A DNA stretch of 33,135 bases from a virus, in the IMG/VR virus record IMGVR_UViG_3300035182_000721, positions 1-33,135 of that record, one strand, 5' to 3'. The notes below the pieces were generated by a model. It was given only the letters and a program-made list of their open reading frames with translations, was not told where the DNA came from and did not search any database. Of the stretch, positions 14,019 through 19,577 are shown piece by piece. The position numbers and the translations under genes are program-made. Position 1 is the first letter of the stretch, and every line of letters begins with the position of its first letter.

Positions 14019-14987
14019 ATGACCGCTGCGACCACCACGAAGCTCGTCACGAAGCCTACACCCCCCCCGGCGCCTCCCCCCGCTCCGCCGCGGATGACCC
14101 TCGCCGCCGTCACCCGCGGGCGCATCGTGCGCGCGCCGCACCTGGTCATCTACGGACAGGAGGGGACCGGGAAGAGCACGCTCGGGAGCCACGCGCCAGA
14201 GCCTGTCTTCCTCGACCTCGAGGACGGGACCGCGCACCTCGACGTCCCCCGCTTCCCACGTCCCGAGACGTGGCCGGAGGTGCTCGAGGCGATCGACTCG
14301 CTGCGCACCGGAGAGCACGGCTTCTGCACGCTGGTGATCGACACGGCCGACCGGCTCGAGGCGCTGATTTGGGCCGAGGTCTGCAAGCGCGCGGGCAAGC
14401 AGAGCATCGAGGAGTTCGGCTTCGGCGTCGGGTACACGGCGGCGCTCGACGAGTGGCGCCTGCTCGCCTCGCGGCTCGATGGGCTGCGCAAGGCGCGCGG
14501 GGTCGGGTCGATCATCCTCGCGCACTCGCACGTGAAGACCTTCAAAAACCCAGAGGCGGATGACTTCGATCGCTACGAGATGAAGCTGCACCAGAAGGCG
14601 GGGAGCTTCCTGCGCGAGTGGGCGGACGCGGCGCTCTTCGCGCGCTTCGATGTGCTCGTGAAGAAGGGCGGTAAGAACGAGCGCGCGCGCGGCGTCGACG
14701 CGGGCGACCAGCCCACGCGGGTGCTGTGCACCCAGCGGCGCGCGGCCTTCGACGCGAAGAACCGCCTCGGCCTGCCCCCGGAGCTGCCGCTCTCGTGGGG
14801 CGCGCTGCAGAGCGCGATCACCCGATTCTACGGGCTGCGCGAGAGCTTCGAACTGCTCGCCGCGGAGCTGCCCCCGGACCTGCGCGCGCTCGCGCGCGAG
14901 CGGTGGCTCGAGGCCACCGGCGACCACGAGACCCTGGAGAAGCTCGTAGAGAAGGCTCGCGAACTGGTGAAAGAAGGAGCGGTATGA
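14019..14987 (+). CDS. Sak4-like single-strand annealing ATPase (AAA_24 type)
   Basis: A 322-residue RecA-core ATPase of the phage Sak4 type. After a Thr/Pro-rich N-terminal tail (about 1-25) come LVIYGQEGTGKST (Walker A about 46-53), VFLDLEDGTAHLDV, CTLVIDTADRLEALIW (Walker B Asp about 108), SIILAHSHVKTF and WADAALFARFDV. These promote homologous annealing with an SSB partner. It lies between an end-resecting nuclease and an SSB-like gene, the classic recombination trio. The C terminus is a charged helix (EKLVEKARELVKEGAV). Its stop overlaps the next start (ATGA). Confidence 0.87.
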   Translation: MTAATTTKLVTKPTPPPAPPPAPPRMTLAAVTRGRIVRAPHLVIYGQEGTGKSTLGSHAPEPVFLDLEDGTAHLDVPRFPRPETWPEVLEAIDSLRTGEHGFCTLVIDTADRLEALIWAEVCKRAGKQSIEEFGFGVGYTAALDEWRLLASRLDGLRKARGVGSIILAHSHVKTFKNPEADDFDRYEMKLHQKAGSFLREWADAALFARFDVLVKKGGKNERARGVDAGDQPTRVLCTQRRAAFDAKNRLGLPPELPLSWGALQSAITRFYGLRESFELLAAELPPDLRALARERWLEATGDHETLEKLVEKARELVKEGAV

Positions 14988-15451
14988 TGATCAACGCAGG
15001 CACGTATCGGGCGCACGCAACGAAGGCGAATCTGGGGTTCACGAAAAAAGGCGATCCGCAGGTCGCCGTCACCTTCCGCCTCCTCGACGACGAGGTCGCT
15101 GACCAGGAGCTCACCTGGTACGGCTACTTCACCGAGAAGACGAAGATGCGTACGCTCGAGTCCCTCGTGCACGCCGGGTGGGACGGGGAGGACATCGACG
15201 AGCTCGCGGGCCTCGGGACCACCGAGGTCTCGCTCGTGGTCGCGCACGAGGAGTACAACGGGCGCGTCTCGGCGCGGATCCAGTGGGTCAACGCGATCGA
15301 CGGAGCGGTGCTCCAGAAGCCTATGGTTGAGAGCGACAAGAAGGCGTTCGCGAAGAGCCTGAAGGGCGACCTCGCCGACCTCCGCAAGAGGATGAAGCTC
15401 GACGCGCCGAAGGCGGTCTCACCGCGCACGCGCTCGACGCCGTTCGACTGA
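14984..15451 (+). CDS. Single-stranded DNA-binding-like protein
   Basis: A 155-residue protein. The first ~105 residues read as an OB-fold-like beta domain (GTYRAHATKANLGFTKKGDPQVAVTFRLL, with QELTWYGYFTEK), followed by EVSLVVAHEEYNGRVSARIQWVNAID. The tail is charged and ends STPFD, like the acidic Phe-containing tips of SSB proteins. It resembles phage DUF669-type SSBs found beside Sak4 genes. ATG 14984 overlaps the Sak4 stop and has AAGAAGGAG upstream. It probably coats resected DNA and stimulates annealing. Confidence 0.75.
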   Translation: MMINAGTYRAHATKANLGFTKKGDPQVAVTFRLLDDEVADQELTWYGYFTEKTKMRTLESLVHAGWDGEDIDELAGLGTTEVSLVVAHEEYNGRVSARIQWVNAIDGAVLQKPMVESDKKAFAKSLKGDLADLRKRMKLDAPKAVSPRTRSTPFD

Positions 15452-15581
15452 GATTTGCCAGCTCCGAAGGGGAGCTCGCCGACGAAGCAGAATGGCCGCT
15501 ACCTCGTCGAGTGGCGGCCGTTCGTCGTTTTGTGGACGGAGCCGAGCCTGAGAGCGAGCGCAGATAATCCTAGGGAATTTG

Positions 15582-15609
15582 AAAATCGACCGACGCCACG
15601 TCGATTTTT
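15582..15609 (+). terminator. Intrinsic terminator after the recombination operon
   Basis: A perfect 9-bp stem AAAATCGAC / GTCGATTTT with a 9-nt loop runs directly into a T5 tract (15605-15609). It ends the operon that starts at the 12.4-kb promoter and isolates the next leader, whose promoter begins 13 bases later. The A-run on the other side could make it work in both directions. The ~130 bp between the SSB stop and this hairpin holds no convincing gene. Confidence 0.8.
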
Positions 15610-15617
15610 GCGAGCAC

Positions 15618-15698
15618 CCCCTTGCGTAGTGGATAGCAGCTGGCTATCACTATCTCACGACGACGGCGGCACGGAGCCGCCCGACGAGGAGAGACGCC
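15618..15698 (+). promoter_or_regulatory. Duplicated leader, copy 1: promoter, operator-like repeat, hairpin, RBS
   Basis: TTGCGT (15622-15627), 17 nt, then TATCAC (15645-15650) form a plausible promoter. Its spacer holds the inverted repeat GATAGC-N5-GCTATC (15632-15648), a likely operator. The 5' leader has a hairpin GGCGGC-N5-GCCGCC (15665-15681), then AGGAG 7 nt before ATG 15699. The second copy at 16858-16938 preserves all these elements. Counting through the first 21 coding bases, 90 of 102 positions match by hand count. Confidence 0.7.
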
Positions 15699-16334
15699 AT
15701 GAAGACCATCCATAGCACCGACAACGCGGACGTGGACCACATCGCCCTCTCCGCTGGCATCGCGCGCCTGAGCGCGCAGCCGTACGACGACGGCTACGCG
15801 TACTACGAGAGCGGCACGCGGGCCTGGTATTCGGTGTCGACGTCCGACGTCGCTGAGCTTGGGAGGCGCCTCGCCGCAGACCCGCGGGCCTACAGTTTGT
15901 GGTGCGCTGAGACGCAGTCCCACAACCTCACGGAGGACGGGCTGGCGGGTGACGATGTGACGGACGGGCCGGAGGCCACGGCCCTCCATCGAGGGGGCGA
16001 CATGGGCCGTGTGAGGGCCGGTGCCGACGGTGACGGCTCCGGAGACGGCTCCGGAGACGGCGACGGCTCTGGCGACGGTTCCGGCCGTAGCCGCGGCCAC
16101 GGCTACGGCGACGGTGATGGCGACGGCGACGACGCCGGATCTGGCTTCGGCGACGGCCACGGTTATGGATCTGGCTTCAGCTTCGGATTCGGATTCGAGC
16201 ACGGCTCCGGAGCCGGCACCGGCGACGGCTTCGGCGACGGCTCCGGAGCCGGCGTCGGTTTCGGTGACGGCTACGGTGACGGCTACGGTGGCGGCCGCGG
16301 CAGCGGCTTCGACGACGACGAAATTGCGGCGTAG
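15699..16334 (+). CDS. Accessory protein with Gly/Asp-rich low-complexity C terminus
   Basis: A 211-residue reading frame of two unlike parts. Residues 1-101 form a compact acidic domain (YDDGYAYYESGTRAWYSVSTSD, then ELGRRLAADPRAYSLWCAETQSH) that I do not recognise. From residue 102 (internal ATG 16002, MGRVRAGADGDGSG) nearly every second residue is Gly, alternating with Asp, Ser, Tyr and Phe to the end (DDDEIAA). The join falls inside a ~95-nt block that recurs at 16645-16738, so the frame looks like a fusion made by duplication. The Gly-rich part may also be made alone from 16002. Function unknown. RTX-like calcium binding, surface or phase-separating roles are only possibilities. Confidence 0.6.
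   Translation: MKTIHSTDNADVDHIALSAGIARLSAQPYDDGYAYYESGTRAWYSVSTSDVAELGRRLAADPRAYSLWCAETQSHNLTEDGLAGDDVTDGPEATALHRGGDMGRVRAGADGDGSGDGSGDGDGSGDGSGRSRGHGYGDGDGDGDDAGSGFGDGHGYGSGFSFGFGFEHGSGAGTGDGFGDGSGAGVGFGDGYGDGYGGGRGSGFDDDEIAA
15969..16063 (+). repeat. Duplicated ~95-nt block, copy 1
   Basis: This block matches 16645-16738 except for one extra C (GGCCCTCC versus GGCCTCC) and one substitution. It covers the last codons of a DUF6948-type gene and the first codons of the Gly/Asp-rich coding sequence. In this copy the DUF6948-end part is read in another frame because of the inserted base and the upstream fusion. Confidence 0.9.
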
Positions 16335-16362
16335 TGCCGCACGTATGGACACTGAGGATCAC

Positions 16363-16689
16363 ATGAACACCAAGACCGCGAAGAAGACCGCGAAGAAGAC
16401 CACGAAGAAGACCACCCTGCGGCCGGTGATCGTCCGCACCTACAGTGCTGGCGTTCATTTCGGGTACCTCCTTTCCCAGAAGGGCAAGGAAGTGCGCATG
16501 GAGCGCTCGCGCCGAATATGGAAATGGTTCGGCGCATGGACGTTGAGTGAGGTCGCGACGGTCGGTATCGACAAGCTGCGGAGCAAAGTTGCCGCGCCGG
16601 TCACGATCACACTGACGGAGGCAATCGAGGTCATCGACTGCACCCCGGAGGCCACGGCCTCCATCGAGGGGGCGACATGGGCCGTGTGA
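16363..16689 (+). CDS. DUF6948-like phage protein
   Basis: A 108-residue protein. ATG 16363 is chosen for GAGGA 4-5 nt upstream; ATG 16345 is also in frame. The first ~20 residues are a Lys/Thr repeat (KTAKKTAKKTTKKTT type). The rest matches the small phage domain DUF6948 by recognisable phrases: VIVRTYSAGVHFGYL, ARRIW-like SRRIWKWFGAWTLSEVA and TLTEAIEVIDCTPEA. The function of that family is not known to me. Its end is the original context of the duplicated block. Its stop overlaps the ATG of the short Gly-rich frame. Confidence 0.65.
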   Translation: MNTKTAKKTAKKTTKKTTLRPVIVRTYSAGVHFGYLLSQKGKEVRMERSRRIWKWFGAWTLSEVATVGIDKLRSKVAAPVTITLTEAIEVIDCTPEATASIEGATWAV

Positions 16690-16738
16690 GGGCCGGTGCC
16701 GACGGAGACGGCTCCGGAGACGGCTCCGGAGACGGCGA
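16645..16738 (+). repeat. Duplicated ~95-nt block, copy 2
   Basis: This is the second copy of the block at 15969-16063. Here its first half encodes the true C terminus of the DUF6948-like protein and its second half opens the short Gly-rich frame. This is therefore the likelier ancestral arrangement. Confidence 0.9.
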
Positions 16739-16796
16739 TGACAGCGGCTTCAACGACGGTGCTGGTGGCGGTGGCGGCTACGGCACCGGCGGCTGA
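16677..16796 (+). CDS. Short Gly/Asp-rich protein (39 aa)
   Basis: ATG 16677 lies inside the last codons of the DUF6948-like gene in another frame. The product starts MGRVRAGADGDGSGDGS and ends GGGGGYGTGG. It is the short counterpart of the 110-residue Gly-rich stretch starting at 16002, sharing its start region almost exactly. Translation could be coupled to the upstream stop. Truncated relative to copy 1, it may be a decaying or length-variable allele. Confidence 0.5.
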   Translation: MGRVRAGADGDGSGDGSGDGDDSGFNDGAGGGGGYGTGG

Positions 16797-16857
16797 CGTC
16801 GACGATCGCACGTGCACTACAGCGCGCCGAGCATCGCCCCGTCGATTTCTCCGTGCC

Positions 16858-16938
16858 CCCCTTGCGTGCTGGATAGCAGGCGGCTATCACTATCTCGCGA
16901 CGGCGGCGGCGCGGAGCCGCCCGACAAGGAGAGACATC
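16858..16938 (+). promoter_or_regulatory. Duplicated leader, copy 2
   Basis: TTGCGT (16862-16867), 17 nt and TATCAC (16885-16890), with the inverted repeat GATAGC-N5-GCTATC (16872-16888) in the spacer. A hairpin GGCGGC-N5-GCCGCC (16905-16921) follows, then AAGGAG 7 nt before ATG 16939. Element order, spacing and most bases match copy 1. The loop bases of the inverted repeat differ while its arms are identical, as expected for a selected protein-binding site. Confidence 0.7.
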
Positions 16939-17259
16939 ATGGAGACCATCCAGAGCACCTACGAGACCGACAGCACCGCCGCTGCGCCGCCGCGCCGCGC
17001 GACGCTGACGCTGGGCCGCGACGGTCTCGGCGACGCGACCGAGGAGGATTTCGACGCGTGGACCCGCTACGTCGCCGCGCGGGTCCACGCGCGAACCGGC
17101 CTCGACGTCACGGTAGGCCAGACGAGCCCCCGCGACGTGCAGACCGACCGGGTGCGTGCGGCGAGCGAGGACGACGAGCAGACCGTGCGCGAGGCGCTGG
17201 CCGCCCTGTGGGTGGACTGGTGTGCCGAGGGCGCGCCGGGCGTCGAGGCCGCGTCGTGA
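16939..17259 (+). CDS. Hypothetical accessory protein sharing leader and N terminus with the 15699 gene
   Basis: A 106-residue acidic protein. Its first residues METIQST mirror MKTIHST of the 15699 gene because the duplicated leader extends into both coding regions. After a Pro/Arg linker, residues 25-60 (TLTLGRDGLGDATEEDFDAWTRYVAARV) and 85-98 (TVREALAALWVDWC) look like a small alpha/beta fold. The family is not recognised. Its stop overlaps the GTG of the next gene (GTGA), so the two form a coupled pair, which could suit a toxin-antitoxin or regulator-partner arrangement. Confidence 0.6.
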   Translation: METIQSTYETDSTAAAPPRRATLTLGRDGLGDATEEDFDAWTRYVAARVHARTGLDVTVGQTSPRDVQTDRVRAASEDDEQTVREALAALWVDWCAEGAPGVEAAS

Positions 17260-17438
17260 CTGCCCTCCACACCCCCCGTCCCGCCGCCCGCCGCAGGCGC
17301 GGCGCCGGCATCCTACTCCGCGCCACGGACGCCGAGCGCGCCGAGCTGCGCGTAGTCGCCGACGCCGCTGGGCAGAGCCTCCAATCGTGGGCGCTCAGCC
17401 AGCTCCTCGCCGTCGCGCGGCGAGCGCGCCGAGCCTGA
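17256..17438 (+). CDS. Ribbon-helix-helix-like small DNA-binding protein
   Basis: A 60-residue basic protein from GTG 17256. After an Arg-rich tail, a beta strand GILLRATDAERAELRVVA leads into two helices (AELRVVADAAGQSLQSWALSQLLAVARRA). This fits the ribbon-helix-helix fold of Arc, MobC and DUF1778-type proteins. Such proteins bind inverted repeats as dimers. The duplicated GATAGC-N5-GCTATC sites just upstream are natural targets to test. Coupling with the 16939 gene could indicate autoregulation. Fold assignment is from pattern only. Confidence 0.6.
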   Translation: MTALHTPRPAARRRRGAGILLRATDAERAELRVVADAAGQSLQSWALSQLLAVARRARRA

Positions 17439-17451
17439 CCGACAAACGCCG

Positions 17452-17485
17452 GTACGCCCGACTCCCGCGATGGGGTCGGGCGTAC
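17452..17485. terminator. Long hairpin between convergent genes
   Basis: An 11-bp perfect stem GTACGCCCGAC / GTCGGGCGTAC with a 12-nt loop region that can extend pairing lies between the rightward genes (end 17438) and the leftward lysis-like genes (end 17525). Position between convergent units suggests bidirectional termination. There is no T-tract on either side, so it would be non-canonical. Confidence 0.6.
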
Positions 17486-17524
17486 GCGTTCTCGTGGCGT
17501 GGCGTCAGTGCCGCCGCGAACGAG

Positions 17525-17782
17525 CTATCCGGCCGCGCGAGGAGCGGCGGCCATCCGCTCGAGCACCGTGATCCTGGTCTCGTGGTTCGCGAACCCGTCC
17601 TCGAGCTCATCAGTACGCGTCTCCACGTGCGTCACGCGTGGGCCAAGCGCGCCCAGCGCAGCCTCCAGCATGGTCGCCGCACGTGCGAGCCTCACTGCGA
17701 CGTGGAGCAGCCCCCATACGCCTCCTGCCCCAGCGATTCCGAGCGTGAGGGCCGCGCCGAGCATCGTCCCGTCCGTGCTCAT
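17525..17782 (-). CDS. Small membrane-anchored coiled-coil protein (lysis-associated)
   Basis: An 85-residue protein from ATG 17782, with AGGAG 5 nt upstream. Residues about 8-32 form one membrane segment (MLGAALTLGIAGAGGVWGLLHVAV). Residues about 36-76 form a coiled coil (HVETRTDELEDGFANHETRITVLERMAAA). One N-terminal membrane span plus a coiled coil is the plan of Rz-type inner spanins and XhlA-like proteins. It overlaps the putative lysin gene (ATGA) and is last in the leftward run, supporting a lysis role. A holin accessory function is possible. Confidence 0.55.
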   Translation of the reverse strand: MSTDGTMLGAALTLGIAGAGGVWGLLHVAVRLARAATMLEAALGALGPRVTHVETRTDELEDGFANHETRITVLERMAAAPRAAG

Positions 17783-18546
17783 GCGGACTCCTGCACTGCC
17801 ATGGCGAGCGGCGCGGGGTCGACGCTGTCGGCCCGCGGCATCTCTACGGGGCCGATGCGCGATGGCGCGGGGAGCGTGTCGGCGAGCCAGCCGAGCGCCG
17901 CTGGGTTCGGCTCGGAGAAATCGAAGCGCTGGCCGTATGCGTCCCCGATCGCCTGCCAGCCGAGGTAGGGAATGTGGTCTGACGCGAGCGGCCGTCGTGC
18001 CCAATCCTCGTCGCGGTAGACGGCGTGCCCGTCGGTCGCCTGCCTGTAGAGCGCGACCCAGGTCCCACCGCAGCGCGCGCCGGCTGCGACCGCGGCTTCC
18101 AACGCGAGCCACGACGCGGGCCACCAGTTTCGATTTGGCATGTACACGCAGGGCATGAGCGCGCTGCCGTCGAACGCCTTCGACCACCCGGACCAGTAGT
18201 CACGGTGCATGTCGGGCTTCTGCTCGACGTCGAGGAACGCCGACCGCACGACGCTCGCACCGCGCGCCGTCGCGACCTCGACGAGCTTCTCCATCCGCTC
18301 GCGGTCGACCTTGCCGTTGGGCGCGCCGGCGGCCGGGAACTGAACGTTCGCCGAGCGCCTGGCGATCAGGATCACGGGGATCCCGGCCTCCGCAGCGACG
18401 TCGAAGTCGGGCGCGAGATCCTGGTCGGTGTAACGCCCCCACGCGAGCGGGAGCACGCCGCCCGTCTTCTGCAGGAGCAGGGCGACGGCATCGCGCGTGA
18501 GCGGGGCCCAGGAGTCGGTGAAGTAGAGATCGGGATTCGCGTTCAC
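17779..18546 (-). CDS. DUF1906 / Rv2525c-like glycoside-hydrolase-fold protein, putative endolysin
   Basis: A 255-residue protein from GTG 18546 (GTGA overlap). It has a TIM-barrel-like pattern of the DUF1906 (Rv2525c-like) family: LPLAWGRYTDQDL, then AEAGIPVILIARRS, then ASVVRSAFLDVEQKP (acidic pair in a strand end), MPCVYMPNRNWWP, GTWVALYRQA and a late DFSEPNPAALGW. The family is related to GH25-like muramidases and is found in phage lysis cassettes, where it probably cuts cell-wall glycan. There is no signal peptide, so export would need a holin. Enzyme activity is inferred. Confidence 0.65.
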   Translation of the reverse strand: MNANPDLYFTDSWAPLTRDAVALLLQKTGGVLPLAWGRYTDQDLAPDFDVAAEAGIPVILIARRSANVQFPAAGAPNGKVDRERMEKLVEVATARGASVVRSAFLDVEQKPDMHRDYWSGWSKAFDGSALMPCVYMPNRNWWPASWLALEAAVAAGARCGGTWVALYRQATDGHAVYRDEDWARRPLASDHIPYLGWQAIGDAYGQRFDFSEPNPAALGWLADTLPAPSRIGPVEMPRADSVDPAPLAMAVQESA

Positions 18547-18734
18547 GTCATCCCCTGGATGGTCTTCAGCGCGAGTGCGCTCGCCCCCGGGAGCGGCATC
18601 GCCTTCTCGATCGCCTCCGCAACGTGCGGCGGAAGCGCCCCCTCGGGCGCGCCCTTCAAGAGCGCCGCGATCTCCGGGTAGAGCTTGAGCACCAGGCCGA
18701 GCAGCGTAACCCCGATCTCCTCAACCATCGACAT
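18543..18734 (-). CDS. Small hydrophobic hypothetical protein
   Basis: A 63-residue protein. ATG 18734 is chosen for the GGGGG 5 nt upstream; ATG 18728 is also in frame. The N-terminal stretch EEIGVTLLGLVLKLYPEIAALL is hydrophobic or amphipathic, followed by a Pro-rich turn and a second helix (PHVAEAIEKAMPLPG). It overlaps both neighbours by a few bases inside the lysis-like group. It could be a small holin component, though a single weak membrane segment makes this uncertain. Confidence 0.5.
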   Translation of the reverse strand: MSMVEEIGVTLLGLVLKLYPEIAALLKGAPEGALPPHVAEAIEKAMPLPGASALALKTIQGMT

Positions 18735-19569
18735 CGGCACCCCCATCCGCGCTCGGCGAGCGCACGCACGTCCCCATCCTGTCCGCCGCGATCCCCGCCG
18801 CGACCTGGATCGCGGCATCGACGGTGTCCGGGACGGGCGCCCCGAACGCGCGAGCCGCGTCGAGCTGAGCGCGCGCGGCCGCGCTCACGTCCAGCATCGC
18901 GCACGCGGGCGCCCCGCCCGCTCCGTTCGCCCACGCGTCGAGGCCGTGCCCGAGGGTGAGCAGCTCCGCGCGGGTGCGCTCGTACGCCGCCGCGCACGTG
19001 CTCGCGATCGCGGCGCCCCTCGTTCGATCGGTGACCGCCACGCGAAGCGCGACCTCCGCGCAGGCCTCGTCGACGACACGCGCGCCCCCCGCGATAGTCA
19101 GGGACGCGACCCCTGCGTCACGCCGCACGGTCGCCGCGCTCGGCAGGGACGAGCACGCCGAGAGCGAGAGCGACCCCGCGAGCACGAGGCACGCGGCGCA
19201 CGCGTACGCTGCCGGCTCGATCCAGGCGCGGAGCCGATGCAGGATCAAGGGCTCCGGTTCGCTCGCAGCGCTTCCGGGGGCGGTCTTCATATCCCCCGTC
19301 GCGTTGCCCGGCCCGCCGTTGCCGCTGATCGGGGGCGGGAGCATCGCGTAGGCGATGCGGAGCAGGCCCTGCGCGATCTTCACGAAATCGAAGCCCGCGC
19401 CACGTGCGACCTCGAGCAGGCCCGCGAGCTTCGGGTGTCTCTGCTTCATGCCGTCCCACCAGGCGGATCCGGCGAGGCGGAGCGCGATCGAGAGGACTGC
19501 GACCGCGGCATAGGCGGTCAGGTACGGATGCGCCGCGATGTACGCGCGCGCGTCGGTGATGATTTGCAT
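18721..19569 (-). CDS. Two-segment membrane protein with lipobox-like motif, lysis region
   Basis: A 282-residue protein from ATG 19569 (AAGGA upstream). A membrane segment lies at about 16-36 (LTAYAAVAVLSIALRLAG). After a helical and Gly/Pro-rich part, a second segment (AAYACAACLVLAGSLSLSACSS, about 122-144) ends in a lipobox-like LSAC. The C-terminal 130 residues are Ala-rich and helical. An internal ATG (MKTAPGS, about residue 93) preceded by GGGGGA would start a separate protein whose N terminus is exactly this lipoprotein-like signal. It may be a fusion of a holin-like and an outer-spanin-like protein, or two overlapping products. Confidence 0.5.
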   Translation of the reverse strand: MQIITDARAYIAAHPYLTAYAAVAVLSIALRLAGSAWWDGMKQRHPKLAGLLEVARGAGFDFVKIAQGLLRIAYAMLPPPISGNGGPGNATGDMKTAPGSAASEPEPLILHRLRAWIEPAAYACAACLVLAGSLSLSACSSLPSAATVRRDAGVASLTIAGGARVVDEACAEVALRVAVTDRTRGAAIASTCAAAYERTRAELLTLGHGLDAWANGAGGAPACAMLDVSAAARAQLDAARAFGAPVPDTVDAAIQVAAGIAADRMGTCVRSPSADGGADVDG

Positions 19570-19577
19570 GGTGGTCC

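Noticed and set aside
13638-14927. Long minus-strand frame opposite the exonuclease and Sak4-like genes
   Set aside because: The opposite strand encodes proteins with clear catalytic motifs and coupled starts. This frame has no recognisable motif and crosses gene boundaries.
15460-15480. AGCTCC/GGAGCT small hairpin just after the SSB-like gene
   Set aside because: Short stem with no T-tract. The real terminator with a 9-bp stem and T5 lies about 110 bp downstream.
15455-15715. TTG-started plus-strand frame of 86 codons after the SSB-like gene
   Set aside because: It runs through the intrinsic terminator, the promoter and the ribosome site of the next gene, and has no ribosome site of its own. 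The first ~45 codons could still hold a remnant.
15570-16352. Minus-strand frame opposite the Gly-rich region (Val/Ala/Glu alternation)
   Set aside because: The alternating pattern simply mirrors the Gly-x codon repeat on the other strand. The plus strand has the leader, ribosome site and duplicated start.
16344-16353. TATGGACACT identical to the left arm of the rightward-promoter operator
   Set aside because: Only a single arm is present, with no matching inverted partner or promoter nearby. A chance match at the upstream ATG of the DUF6948-like gene is likely.
16825-16846. GCGCCGAGCATCG-CCCGTC near-match to 17752-17773
   Set aside because: About 20 bases match with one difference, but the second copy lies inside a minus-strand coding start and shares no further context, so I cannot support a function.
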